Assembly: GCF_000002235.5 (NCBI RefSeq)
Contig: NW_022145599.1
Location: 9,176,897 to 9,240,896, forward strand
DNA from: Strongylocentrotus purpuratus
Taxonomy: Eukaryota > Echinodermata > Echinoidea > Camarodonta > Strongylocentrotidae
Reading direction: 5' to 3'
Length of the DNA: 64,000 nucleotides
A model generated the notes under the pieces. That model searched no databases. It was not told the DNA's origin and was given only the letters and a program-made list of their open reading frames with translations. A program made the position numbers and the translations under genes. Shown one piece after another: positions 29,806 to 42,410 of this stretch; position 1 is the first letter of the stretch, and each line of letters starts with the position of its first letter.

Positions 29806-30457
29806 CCTACTTTTCTTTCTCAGATGTTTTAATTATAATGTTACTCATAATTACATAAAAGAACTTTTCAGTCTTTCTTCATTAAATTGTCTTTAATATT
29901 CATCATGTAATTTTTCAAATGGGACCTTACACTTTTAGCTCGCTTGCTCGAAAATCGATATTCAGTCCATCACACCAAATCGCGAAGTATGTTGCTTAAA
30001 CAATAATGTTGTTCCACGTAAAGAAATAAACAAATATTGATGTCATTCGTGGTAATGTATTCACAATCTTGACGAAGGCGTAGGCCTTTATACAAATATC
30101 TAAAAATGGTTTTTATTATTGTTGATGTGTCCCTTTGTAGGTGCCCCTTTTTCAGAAGTCCAGCCATTCTTGCGATCATAGGCGCCAGAAGTGAGGGCAG
30201 GGGACTCGCCCTCCTCCAAACGAAAAAGTGTGTGTGTGTGGGGGGGGGGGGTGTGGGTCAAAACGAATTTCCACTCCCCCCCCCCCCCAAAAAAAAAAAA
30301 AAAAAAAAAAAATCAGCAATAAAGCAGTATAATTGATTACTATTTAGTAACCAAAAAGAACATACAAAAATAATAAAACCTAAATTGAATCAAATTAAAA
30401 TGATATTCCATTCAAAGAATTAAGTTTCATAATTAAATTTCAATTTACATGACATGG

Positions 30458-31785
30458 GGTGGAGATGATGAGAGGGATGGAGATGAGAGGGATGGAGATG
30501 ATGAGAGGGATGGAGATGATGAGAGGGATGGAGATGATGAGAGGGGTGGAGATGATGAGAGGGATGGAGATGATGAGAGGGATGGAGACGATGTGAGAGA
30601 TGGAGATGATGAGAGGGATTGGTGAGGGATGGAGATGATGAGAGGGATGGAGATAATGGGAGGGATGGAGATGATGAGAGGGATGGAGACAATGTGAGGG
30701 ATGGAGATGATGAGAGGGATGGAGACGATGAGAGGGATGGAGACAATGGGAGGGATGGAGATGATGAGAGGGACTGGTGAGGGATGGAGGTGATGAGAGG
30801 GAAGGAGACAATGTTGATGATGTAAGGGATGAAGACGCTGTTGATGACAGGGATTGGTGAGGGATGGAGACGGTGTGAGGAATGAAGATGATGAGAGGGA
30901 TGGAGATGATGAGAGGGATGGAGACGGTGTGAGGGATGGAGATAATGAGAGGGAAGGAGACAATGAGAGGGATGGACATGGTGAGAGGGATGGAGATGGT
31001 GAGAGGGATGGAGATGGTGAGAGGGATGGAGATGATGAGAGGGATGGAGATGGTGAGAGGGATGGAGATGATGAGAGGGATGGACATGATTAGAGGGATG
31101 GAGATGATGAGAGGGATGGAGACAATGAGAGGGATGGAGATGATGAGAGGGATGGAGATGATGAGAGGGATGGAGATGGTGAGAGGGATGGAGATGATGA
31201 GAGGGATGGAGATGGTGAGAGGGATGAAGATGGTGTGAGGGATGGAGATGATGAGAGGGATGGAGATGGTGAGAGGGATGAAGATGATGAGAGGGATGGA
31301 GATGGTGAGAGGGATGGAGATGGTGTGAGGGATGGAGATGATGAGAGGGATGGAGATGGTGAGAGGGATGGAGATGATGAGAGGGATGGACATGATTAGA
31401 GGGATGGAGATGATGAGAGGGAAAGAGACAATGTGAGGGATGGAGATGATGAGAGGGATGGAGACGATGAGAGGGATGGAGACAATGGGAGGGATGGAGA
31501 TGATGAGAGGGATTGGTGAGGGATGGAGGTGATGAGAGGGAAGGAGACAATGTTGATGATGTAAGGGATGAAGACGCTGTTGATGAGAGGGAGTGGTAAG
31601 GGATTGAGACTGTGTGAGGAATGAAGATGATGAGAGGGATGGAGATGATGAGAGGGATGGAGACGGTGTGAGGGATGGAGACAGTGTGAGGGATGGAGAC
31701 AGTGTGAGGGATGAAGATGGTGACATGATGGTGAGAGGGATTGAGACGATGAGAGGGATGGAGACGGGAGGGATGGAGACGTCTC
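30458..31785 (+). repeat. GAGAGGGATGGAGATGAT minisatellite, first orientation
   Basis: About 70 units of 18 bp, with variants (GACAATG, GGTGA) and higher-order repetition: a block including GACGCTGTTGATGA occurs at about 30780-30960 and again at 31510-31690. Very long minus-strand frames (up to 428 codons) result from the 18-bp (multiple of 3) period and are not genes. Confidence 0.95.
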
Positions 31786-32060
31786 CATCCCTCTAATCAT
31801 CAATATCGTCTTCATCCCTTACATCATCAAAATTGTCTCCATCCCTCTCATCATCTCCAATTCTCCATCCCTCACATCGTCTCCATCCCTCTCATCATCT
31901 CCATCCCTCACATTGTCTCCATCCCTCTCATCACCTCCATCCCTCACATTGTCTCCATCCCTTTCATTATCAATATCGTCTCCATTCCTCTCATCATCTC
32001 CATCCCTCACCAATCCCTCTCATCATCTCCATCCCTTACATCATCAACATTGTCTCCATT
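31786..32060 (-). repeat. same minisatellite, inverted
   Basis: From the centre GGATGGAGACGTCTCCATCC the array continues as CTCCATCCCTCTCATCAT units on the plus strand, i.e. inverted. It ends near CATCAACATTGTCTCC. Confidence 0.95.
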
Positions 32061-32068
32061 ATGTATTA

Positions 32069-33160
32069 TGCCACATTGTGGAAATGCAATTTTATTTTTG
32101 TATTCATTATTTATTTATAGTATGTACATATTTACAGGTACACAAGATCAGATATAAATTTGTTAACCCCCAGCCCCCCCCCCCCCCAAAAAAAATTGTA
32201 ACATGCAGATGACACGCCACACCATTCCTTGTGTTGTGGTATTGGTACATCATGATTATTTCATATGCAATTTACAAGGCAAAAAAAATCTAAATAATTA
32301 AAGTTAAAACAATTAAATAAAAATGAGGACATGTTTGAAAAACACACATAATAGCAATAAACATTATTTGTTTACGACTCCAAGATACAAATTCCAACAA
32401 TATGACGTCAAGCTGACTCAAAATAACAATTGATAAGCAGGTGTAATCGTGTATTAATTTTATGCCACGTTGTGGTAATGCAATTTTGTTCTTTTATTTA
32501 TTATTTATTTATAGTATGTACATATTTACAGGTACACAAGATCAGATATAAATCTGTTAACCCCCAGCCCCCCCCCCCCAAAAAAATTGTAACATGCAGA
32601 GACCAGTACAGATGACACGCCACACCATTCCTTGTGTTGTGGTATTGGTACATATTATTTCATATATGCAAGTTACAAGGCAAAAAAAAAACCTAAATAA
32701 ATAAAGTTAAAACAATTAAATAAAATTGAGGACATGTTTGAAAAACACACATAATAACAATAAACATTATTTGTTTACGACTCCAAGATACAAATTCCAA
32801 CAATATGACGTCAAGCAGACTCATAATAACAAATGATATAAGCAGGTGTAATCGTGTATTAATTTTATGCCACGTTGTGGTAATGCAATTTTGTTTTTTT
32901 ATTTATTATTTATTTATAGTATACATATTTATACAGGTACACAGATATCAGTTATAAATCTATTAACCCCCAGCCCCCCCCCCCCAAAAAAAAAATTGTA
33001 ACATGCAGAAACCAGTACAGATGACACGCCACACCATTCCTTGTGTTGTGGTATTGGTACGTATTATTTCATATATGCAAGTTACAAGGCAAAAAAAAAC
33101 CTAAGTAAATAAACAAAGTTAGAACAATTAAATAAAAATGAGGACATGTTTGAAAAAAAG
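32069..33160 (+). repeat. three tandem ~400-bp units
   Basis: Units start at about 32069, 32459 and 32866, each with TTATGCCAC(A/G)TTGTGG, TTAACCCCCAGCCCCC, ACACGCCACACCATTCCTTG and GAGGACATGTTTGAAAA. The third is shortened. No coding. Confidence 0.9.
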
Positions 33161-33164
33161 ATTA

Positions 33165-33430
33165 AAAAGGGCACTTATTCAAGATCATTTCAAGATTTAT
33201 GAGAATGGAAAATGGACACTTATTGCAAAGGAAAATGGGAACATGCCGAAGGAAAAGGGGCACGTGTCAAAAATAGAAAAGGGCACTCGTCAGAGGTGAA
33301 AAGGGGGAAGGGGCACTTTTACTAAGTAATAGGGGCACTTGTCAAAGGAAAAGGGGCACTTCTTACAAAATTAAAGGGGCACCTTTTCTATGTAAAAAGG
33401 GGCACTTTTGGGGTATCTGAAAAAGTGGGG
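33165..33430 (+). repeat. degenerate GGGGCACTT repeat
   Basis: About ten irregularly spaced GGGGCACTT-type words in A-rich sequence. It is the inverse of AAGTGCCCCCTT words at 29502-29512 and 29757-29767, extending the symmetry of the surrounding inverted repeat. Confidence 0.7.
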
Positions 33431-33450
33431 GGGGGGGGCACTGTGCCCCC

Positions 33451-33453
<3 letters not shown>

Positions 33454-33498
<45 letters not shown>
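33454..33498. repeat. 45-bp poly-C run
   Basis: An uninterrupted C run, preceded by GCACTGTGCCCCCCTG. It mirrors the poly-G run at 29334-29368. Confidence 0.95.
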
Positions 33499-33500
<2 letters not shown>

Positions 33501-33706
33501 AGGGCCGCCTCTGCCCATGCCCCTCCATGCACCGGCACGTCATTGCAATATCATGTCTTAATTGCTTTGCTTTGTATATATCTCTTTGATTCCCAGAAAA
33601 AGGGAACAAAAAGGAGATTTTTTGGTTTGTTTGGGGGGGTGGTGGGGGCTGCATTATTTATACAAAAAACTTGAAGCCAATACCTTCTTTTCGTAGAATT
33701 TTTTTG

Positions 33707-34681
33707 AAGCAGCCCCCTCCAAAAAAATAAGAAGGCGATTCTTCAGCTCACTGAAGAATCTGCTTAGAGTTAGAGTACTATAGGCTAGGCCCTTACGTTA
33801 GATCTAGCTATTTACCAAGTCTCTAACTTTTAGGAGTAAAATATATGATTATCTGATTATGAAAAAAGAAAAATTCCATTCCTTTATTAATAGGATATTC
33901 TACTCTGAATGACTAATCTACTATATGATAATGATGTAGCTACAGTAGATATAGGTCTAGTTTACTCACTAAATCAAATTGGATATTCTACTCGGAATGA
34001 ATAATGATAATACAGTAGATATAGATCTAGTTTGATTAGTTATACTCACACATCACTCGATCAAATTTGGCAGTACAATCATGCAATGCAGTGCAGCAGG
34101 CACGAGTCAGTGAATTCCGCCGCCGACCCGGCCGGCGGCGCTGTACGGCTAGCTGCACACTGAGCTGAGCTGCTGCGGTAGCACTAGGCAGTAGTCTGCT
34201 AATTTACGGCCAGGACGAAAGAATGTGAACAAACATCAACCATCTCGTCTAAAATGTACTATATTCGACTTCTCAATAATGAAATCTGTGTCAGGAATAA
34301 AAAATAGACCTTCATACGATTACGAGATAAAAATGATTTTTTTGCAGTGATTTACCGACAAAAACACTGCTCGAATTTCAGTGGTCCGAGTAGATACAAC
34401 GCACATTTAATGTACGTGCGGCAATGCGGATTGCGAGCTGTGAGTAAATTGTCCGAAATGTCATTTTTTTTGTCATTTTACCTAAAGATAAGTCATAGAT
34501 TGTCTTCATTAGTATCATTTAACACAATTCAATTAAAGATTTAGGTTGGAAAGGGCATTATTAAGTCACAAAGAGCACAAACATATACACATTGGTATCT
34601 CTCGATCGATTAATCAGGTCGGGACATCTCGGCCCAGTTTTTCCAGCTGGGCCGAGTAGTCCCGTGGGCCGAGTTAGCCCG
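33707..34681 (-). repeat. right arm of the 7-kb inverted repeat
   Basis: Inverse complement of 27714-28655. High identity implies a recent origin or ongoing homogenisation between arms. Confidence 0.85.
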
Positions 34682-34685
34682 GATT

Positions 34686-34754
34686 CGTGGGACGGTAGGA
34701 ATGAGTAAGTGTGTCTGGTGTCCAGACACACTTACTCATTCCTACCGTCCCACG
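34686..34754. repeat. perfect 33-bp hairpin with 3-nt loop
   Basis: Arms 34686-34718 and 34722-34754 are exact complements; loop TGT. The outer bases are CGTGGGACGG and the inner are TGTGTCTGG. It starts 4 bp beyond the outer edge of the 7-kb inverted repeat. Confidence 0.97.
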
Positions 34755-36140
34755 TATTCACATCCTTGTCAGTGTCCTCTTAATTTCAATTCAAAAGTAA
34801 ATCTAATTACGAAAGAGAGTTGCGAGTGTTACTTACTTTTTGACATTGTGTCGGTGGATTCGTTTATCTTTATTCCTCAGACAGTAGACAGTTGCACAAG
34901 TAATAAATACCGTAACAATGATTCTTCATGTTTCAATAGAATAATGAACTTTGTCTGATGCTTGAATTTCGCCGCTTTCTCGATTCCATTTGTTATTTAT
35001 GAAGCGCCCTCTGCGGGCGCGGGCTGGCTGGCTAGGGCAAGGGGGCAGGGTGGGGCCACTGACCTCTACAGTGGGTGGGGCCCTGGGTGGGGGGCATGGT
35101 GACGAAGCGAAAGTGCACTTTGTGATAAAAACACCAATTCAGCACACAAGTTAATGGAATGGATATGGATAAGCCTACATTATAATAATATTGGATATTT
35201 GGCCGACTCAAATACATAATATTTTTATTCTAATTGATATATGACAAAATAAATTGATTTGACCTATTTATTATATACAAAACAATAAAAATAAAAATAG
35301 GAAGAATATGTTAAAAAAAAGCTTCCGTCGCGGCAAAGGACTCGGGAGTGAATCCATGCAAGAGTTTCGAATGTGAAGGGGAAACAAAAGCCGTAAAAGC
35401 AACCCCTAAAAAATGAATAAGACAAGTTAACATCAGGGGTAATGACATGTATACCCAAATTGTGTTTACCGGGAAGCCCCCCCCCCCCGCCCTCTCGGAT
35501 CATAGGAATTGAAGCAAAATATAATTTTTCAAAATTATAATAATGAAAATAAACATCACGTACAATTAGGCATACGAATCGAACTTAAACTGTTTGGATC
35601 ATCGGAAACAATCCTCCTCTTGTAGGGCTATTTTTATTCCATATTTAAAAAAAAAACTTTGTATAGATTTGTATACATCATGTTATATGAATATACGCAA
35701 TAATGTGCCCATTATAATAAACTTAATGGGATTACAGAGTAGATAAACTTGCCATGCTATTGCATTGTTAAAGAAACAATCTATGAAATTAAAGATTATA
35801 AATGTATAGGGAGAATCTTGTCTCGTCATATTGAAAGAGCCTATATGGAGATTTTAAGAGCTATAATAATAATTATTATCCATTTTTTAAAACAGGAATT
35901 AATTCCTTAAAAAGCGCCATTAAAGCAACCTGAGCAGGCATGTTAAAGCCGGGGAATACTAATTGTGGAGCGCCAGGAGTTTGAAGTCTGACATTCATGA
36001 GCGCTTTATATATACAACAAACCCACTATTATTAATTTTTACTGTAAAATCTTTTACAATGCAAGTGGAGGGAAAAGAAAGTAAATTTCATAATAGCTTT
36101 CACCTTAAAATCCTTAAACCTTCTCTGAGTATGCGACCCA
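34755..36140. other. intergenic, nothing recognised
   Basis: AT-rich except a short GC/G-rich patch (34990-35095) and a C run at 35478-35489. Small frames here look random; no exon, RNA gene or element end was identified. Confidence 0.5.
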
Positions 36141-37346
36141 GCCCAAGACGAAAATCCAATTGAACACCAATTGAAATTTCAATTAGTTTCAATTGGTTTC
36201 AATTTGTTCCAATTGGTCTCAATAGGTTTTAACAGATTTCAATGGGACTTTAATAGGACTTTAGATGGTTTCAATTGGTCCAGATTGGCCTCATTGGACA
36301 CTTGGCCCCATTGGCCCCATTGGCCTAGGCCCCATTAGACTTTAATGGGTCCCCAATTGGTTTCAATTGGTCCAGATTGGCCCCATTGGACAAATTGGAC
36401 CCATTGGCCCCATTGGCCTAGGCCCCATTAGACTTTAATGGGTCCCCAATTGGTTTCAATTGGACCAATTGGCCTTAATTTGGACTTCAATTATTGGTCC
36501 AATTGAAACCAATTGAAATTCCATTAAAGTCTAATAGGGCCAATTGAAATCAATAGGACCAATGCTAAATAGAAACCAATTGGACCAATAGAAACCATTA
36601 GGACCAATAACACCAATAAAAAACAATAGGACCAATAGGACCAATAGAAACCAACAGAAACCAATAGAAACCAACAAATCTAGGCATCTCATGAATATTC
36701 ATTATCACTTTACACGTGTCACAGAAAAATAAATTTATCATGATTTGTTAAGCAAATTATGACAATGCACATCAATTTTGTGATTTCTATTTTCCTTCGG
36801 AAATTATTAACCAATAGAATATTTTGTCTGATCATGTTACAAATACATTCACGTTTTATATATCGATTATATCAGACGCGTACGCAGGATTTTTTCAAGG
36901 GGGGGGGGGGGGAGGTATATATTTATTATATGTGTACGAGCCTGTGTCACTGTAAATGTAACTCTTGAATTCACTTCAAATGATCTATGTGATGAAGTTA
37001 ATGTAAATGAGATTGGAATATACCTAATTGGTAGACAGTTGCCAATATCGATTATGAAGTATCAGTAATTTATCACTGGTTCTTCTAACTGGATAGATTT
37101 ACCAATTGAATCCCCATTGAATGCCCCATTGAATCCCAATTCAATACCAATTGGCAATTTGGAGTACATGGAAAGTGAAACAATGGGTATTCCCATTAAA
37201 ACCAATTGCCAGTTGGTTTCAATGGGGACCAATTGCCAATTGGTTTCAATGGGTACCCATTGTTTCACTTTCCATTTACTCCAAATTGCCAATTGGGATT
37301 CAATGGGGACATTCAATAGGGATTCAATTGGATTTTCGTCTTGGGA
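36141..37346. mobile_element. CAATTG-rich inverted-repeat element
   Basis: CCCAAGACGAAAATCCAATT plus three bases at 36141-36163 recurs exactly inverted at 37324-37346. The left 500 bp (36160-36670) is a degenerate CAATTGG/CCAATTG repeat; the right part (about 37090-37345) is an imperfect palindrome centred near 37215, with arms sharing GGAAAGTGAAACAATGGGTA. The middle (36680-37080) is AT-rich with a 13-G run. It has no transposase, so it is probably non-autonomous. Confidence 0.75.
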
Positions 37347-37683
37347 GGGGTCTGTATATATGCCTGACCAAGAAAACGCGTGTAAAGGTTTTAAAAAAAA
37401 ATAGAGAAGCGGTCCGCGAGGTTGAAAACTGACGTCAATTTTCAAGGAAAAGGGTACACTTTGCTATACGCGTTTAGGGGTATTTTTCTAGATCCAGACC
37501 CGAGGTTTTTTTAAGACGGGGCCCTAGTCAGGAAGCCGGTTGTCTATAACTTTCGGTTACGTCAGCTTGCTAATGTAAAAACACATCGAAGCTATTCTTT
37601 GCGTACCTACATGGGTACCGGTAGGAAGGAATTCCTTGAAATGCTGTGAGCGTCGAAATCGGCAGCCTAGCATAGCCGGGTAA

Positions 37684-37758
37684 TGTTGGAGCGCCTTGAG
37701 GACCTTGCAAGGTCGATACGTGCGCTATATAAGAATCCAATATTATTATTATTATTAT
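37684..37758 (+). repeat. interspersed-repeat 3' end with (ATT)n tail
   Basis: GGAGCGCCTTGAGGACCTTG, then GTGCGCTATATAAGAATCC and (ATT)n. Same style of end as 9750-9905. Confidence 0.6.
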
Positions 37759-38454
37759 GTGACATACTTTACGACCGGGGTTTACGACGATCATCAGCAT
37801 GGGTGGGATCCCAATTTATTTTAGGAGTACACTTTTGTGAAAATGGCTCATATAAACAAAAACCCTCTCGATTCCTCAGATGAATTTATGAAAACATCCA
37901 TGCGAAATCCTCATCTTAGGGTGTATTTTGGCCTCAGAAGAAATCCTCGTTTAGGGGGTGTCTGGAAAATCTGTGGTCACGCATGCTTACAGTATTTCTA
38001 CATGACTGAGGCCTTTGAGGTATGCGGAAAGAAGTATGGCCTGTTTATACCATTATACATTTCAAAATTCCATGCATTGATCACACGTTTGTTTACAATT
38101 GAAGTTAAACAAACGCACCACTCTCTTACAAAATATTGATCGGATAATTCTCCTTACCAAACCCCACACTAAATTTTTGAAGAAAAAACAAACAAACCCA
38201 AAACATCATTGTACTACGAGTCACTGTCTTATTTAATAACTTCCGGCAAACTCCTTTAAAGAACGCAAAGCAAACTACTAGCTTTTATAAAAAGCATCGA
38301 TCCAACATAATTATCTTCCCATTGAGTTTTAAAAAGAAACCGAGATTCGTTAATCCTGCTTGTCTTCTTCATCTATTTACCTATGCTATCTCTCTCTCTC
38401 TCCTCCTCCTTAAACACATGTATATAGGCCTAACTTGTATTTTTTGGGGTAGTT

Positions 38455-41375
38455 CAACTCAATTCAATTCGTTTTATTAAACCATTTAAAATTAAAAAAA
38501 ATCAATATACAAATCATGCATGTATGAAAATTATTAATACAGTATAAATGGTCAGGGTGCCCCTAAAAGCCAATAAACATGAGATACAAAACAAACTTAA
38601 CTTTTTTTTTTTTTTTAAACACATTAAACACTTAACATACAGGCAAAGGGAAATAGGAAAAGGTGAAGTAAGAAAACGTAGGGAGGAGAGATGAAATTAC
38701 ATGTGTATTTGACATAGGTAATTATTATTGAACGTTTGAGTTTGGTTTTAAAGGAAGTAACATTAATGCTGGAAGTTACATCAGAAGAGAGGGAATTCCA
38801 TATTCGAGGACTAACAGATTTAAATGCATTAAGAGTTGACTGATTGAGTGCTAATGGATAATGGAATTTAGAGTGGGAACGGGTATTATACTGATGGTAA
38901 TCGTTATTATACTGAAATAAATTCATTATAATTAAGAGGTGCTAAATTATGTTTCACGTAATACATCAGGATCGCAATTTGGATTTTATGAATATCAAAA
39001 ATTGTCAATATGTTTAACCTTGCAAATATTGGGCTTGAAGGACCTAAGTAAGGGGAGTTCGAACATAATTATGCGTAAGGCCTTTTTTTGCAGTCTGTGT
39101 ATAGGGTTCAATTTAGTAGTGCCACAACTTGCCCAAGTAATATTACCATAATAAATATAGAGAAGTAATAAAGAATTATAAAGCATAAATAGGTGCTTTT
39201 CAGTAAGGGTACTACGTAATTTAGATAATATACCTATGTTCTTTGACATCTTATTACTTATACAGAAATGGTCTTCCTTAAATGAAAGATTATCATCAAC
39301 TATAAATCCTAGGAATTTGACAGAGTTAACCAAATTTAAAGTAACATCATTCATTTTTATATGAAAATCTAAACAATTTTGTGATACATGAGGTTTTCGA
39401 AAATACATAACATTAGTTTTCTCATGATTAACAATCAATTATTTGTTAGCATCGAACCAATCGGCCATTTTTACATAATTCATTATTGTTTTTTTCTAAC
39501 AAAAACAAAAAGTTGCTATGGGTTGAAATGATAGTTGTATCGTCTGTAAATAAGACATAATCAAAAAATGAAGATGCTGTACATAAATCATTAATATAAA
39601 TAAGGAAGAGGAGCGGGCCCAGTATGGAGCCTTGAGGGACCCCTTACTGGGCTGTCGAGTGCTGGGAATTATAATTATTAAATGAAGTATAGTTACGTCG
39701 ATCAAGTAAGTAGCTCTGAAACCATTCTAATACTGCTCCCATGATACCATGATGGGATAATTTATATAAAAGTATGTTATGGTCTATGAGGTCGAAGGCT
39801 TTTGACAAGTCTAAAAATATACCAAATGAGTGATAACTGTTATTGATATTAGTTAAAAGAGTGTTATTTAAATCAATTAATGCATGTTCACAGGAATGTC
39901 TTGCCCTGAAGCCACACTGACAATTATTTAATATCTTATTTCTATCCAAATAAGAAATAAATCTTTTATAAACAATTTTGTCCAGGATTTTTGAAAAACA
40001 TGATAATAATGTAATTGGTCGATAATTGGAAAATAAGTGTTTATCGCCTTTTTTAAATATAGGAATGATCCTTCAATTTTCAGATCATTAGGTACTCCTC
40101 CTGAACATAAAGATAAATTAAATATATGGACTAGAGGGGTTAATATGGAATGGATTACTTTTTTTACAACAAAAGTACTGATATCATCAAAGCCAGTGCT
40201 ATAACTTATTTTTATTTCTTTAACAATTTTGATGATTTCTAATTCATTAGTTGGATAAAAATACATTGATGTTTGACTTGGATTTTTAAGGTAGTGTCTA
40301 AATTGTTTTCTAGAATTGTGATGAATTTGTTTTAAGGTATTTGCAGCAATGTTTGAAAAGAATTTTTTTAATTCATTTACTATATCTTCATTTTTATACA
40401 CTTTTACATTATTTTTCAGAAAATATAATGGAAAGTTTTTTAATTTTTTTTTTACACATTAAATCATTTATAATTTGCTAAACTTTTCTAAGATTGTGCT
40501 TATTCTTGGTAAACAAGTCACAATAATAATTTTTACGAGCCGTTCTTAGGATTTCATTTAATTTGTTTCGATATTTCTTATATTTAATTTCAATGGATTT
40601 AGTACGTTTTTGGCAAAATAATTTATGTAGACGATTCTTTCTAGTAATACATTCTAACAATCCTTGAGTTACCCAAAGTTTTTTAGCTGAAGACCTTGTA
40701 TTTGTCTTCTTTACCATTAAACAGTTACCATTAAACATTAGTTTGAATACTTCAGGAAATTATTATATGCATCATCAATATTGTGTACTGATAATATATC
40801 AATCCAATCAAATGAGAGTAACTCTTTATTAAAACTATCAATATTTTCTTGGCTAAAACATCTTTCAGTAAAATTCATATTGTCATCAGCTTTAGGATAG
40901 GAACTTGTATTACGGGTAATAAAAAATATAGGTAAATGGTCACTTGTATCATTATATAATATTCCAAAGGAAATTTGTTTTTCACAGACATTTGTAAATA
41001 TATTGTCAATAAGAGTTGTCGAGCCTTGTGTTATTCTCGTCGGTCTGTTAATTAAGTGTGGAAAAGAATTGTTATATATAATATTAACGAAGTTATTAAC
41101 ATTTGCATTTGATGAGGTGTTAAGTAAGTTTATATTCCAGTCACCCATAATGTCCTTCTTTTCATTTAACATTTTATTAAGGCACGTATTTACATCATCT
41201 TTAAAATCAGCTATATTTGAACTAGGATCACGATAAATTATTCCGACAATTACATTTTTTCGATTCCATATTTCAATTTCTAGAAAGAGAGAATTTATTC
41301 GGATCATCAAGTACAGGGCAGTTAACATCAGGGTCAATATCTGATAAATTATCCTCTTCAGTCGGGTTCATATTC
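38455..41375 (-). mobile_element. CR1/L2-like LINE, decayed
   Basis: A minus-strand non-LTR element in pieces. Endonuclease segment 40738-41337 has IIYRDPSSN, MGDWNINLLN and NDTSDHLPIFF. Reverse transcriptase pieces include STGFDDIS (40401-39928), CGFRARHSCEHAL and GIFLDLSKAFDLIDHNILL (39949-39644), a motif-B region in another frame (39705-39496) and SVKFLGFIVDDNLSFKEDH (39438-38995). The C-terminus has YNTRSHSKFHYP and PRIWNSLSSDV (38926-38624), typical of CR1/L2-type elements. A TTGAA-rich tail lies at 38455-38475. At least four frame changes and a stop separate the pieces, so it is inactive. The 5' endonuclease start is incomplete. Confidence 0.88.
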
Positions 41376-41629
41376 GTACCATATCTTTGAAAAAACACAA
41401 TGTAATTTGTAATTGATGTCGATTTTGTTGACGGTAATTTTATCTTCTTTTGTATACAGACTTACTAAAAAAATAGCTAGCTGAAAGCGGGTTTTGTAAA
41501 TTTTATTATCACCGTATTTAAATCAATGAAACAAAACAGAACACTTCGCCTAAATGGACCGTGATTTAACAAAATGCCACTTTTTATCATACTCGTCTTT
41601 ATATAACACAGATCGAGACCATATGTTAA

Positions 41630-42410
41630 AGGAAACCGAACCCCAAGTAATAACTTTACTTATTCTGAGAGATTTATTATATTATTGCCCATAAATCTAC
41701 AAGATTCCCCACCAAAGTGTATGAGAGAGCCAGAGAGGTATAAAACAAAAATAAAGTACAGTTTTTCAGCACGACATGGACATCGCCATTTTCTTGATAA
41801 TGTGACGTACCATGCGAAGTCGTTTATCAAGTAAATGTATTCAAATTTATGGATGCTTCTTTAGCAGACATGTGTGGTGATGAATTATTTCATTCACCTG
41901 CTATTATCCTTTGTACTATAATTGCCAGAACGCAAATTGCATAAATAAGTTAGTGCTCTTCTTGGATGAAGGTTTCTCATAAATGAAATCGATTTGTCAA
42001 CTCCTATAGTGCAGTATTTAGAAATGAATTTTGTTACAATTGTGCCCCTATTATTCATTTTTCACCTAATATAATTTCTATCATCTCAGTTATTTTTTAA
42101 TTTTTTTATTGAAAAGTAAAGGTTTCGTTATTGATTTAAAAATTCTTTCTAACTAACTTGGTGCATGATACATGTACAACTTCAACAGGTACGTCACATT
42201 TTCAAGAAAATGGCTGCGACCATTATTATGATGAAAGGCATCACATCATGCCAGGAATATCTTCATTTATATATATTTATCTTGTACATTTTCGTAAGGA
42301 ATATTGTACATCAAAGGGCAGGAATACATCTCATTTTTCATAATACCTAGTAAGTATTATGAAAAAGGAAACCTAAACCCAAAGACTTATTCTTTGGGTT
42401 TAGGTTTCCT
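41630..42410. mobile_element. TTAA-flanked foldback element
   Basis: TTAA at 41626-41629 and 42411-42414. The ends are inverted (AGGAAACCGAACCCCAAG versus AGGAAACCTAAACCCAAAG), and inner arms pair GCCATTTTCTTGATAATGTG (near 41791) with CACATTTTCAAGAAAATGGC (near 42195). Within it, 41859-41960 resembles the MITE arm found at 44585. Two partial relatives lie at 46200-46430 and 46590-46760. Confidence 0.75.

Larger units (their letters stand above)
27714..34681. mobile_element. 7-kb foldback (long inverted-repeat) structure, unclassified
   Basis: Left arm about 27714-28655 and right arm about 33707-34681 are inverted copies differing by only scattered changes and small indels over about 950 bp. 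Both arms begin CGGGCTAACTCGGCCCACGG at the outer edge. The ~5-kb core has minisatellites, duplicated poly-G-bearing units and homopolymers, and no transposase, polymerase or capsid-like frame. No flanking target duplication is visible. It may be a non-autonomous foldback transposon or an inverted segmental duplication; family unassigned. Confidence 0.8.

Noticed and set aside
30420-31726. Minus-strand frames of 376 and 428 codons (HPSHHLHPSHH and SIPLIISIPL repeats)
   Set aside because: They are readings of an 18-bp minisatellite whose period is a multiple of three, so all frames stay open. No non-repeat sequence supports a gene.
27714-34681. A large virus-like DNA element (Polinton type), considered because of the long inverted ends
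   Set aside because: No polymerase, integrase, protease or capsid-like coding in the core; the core is tandem repeats.
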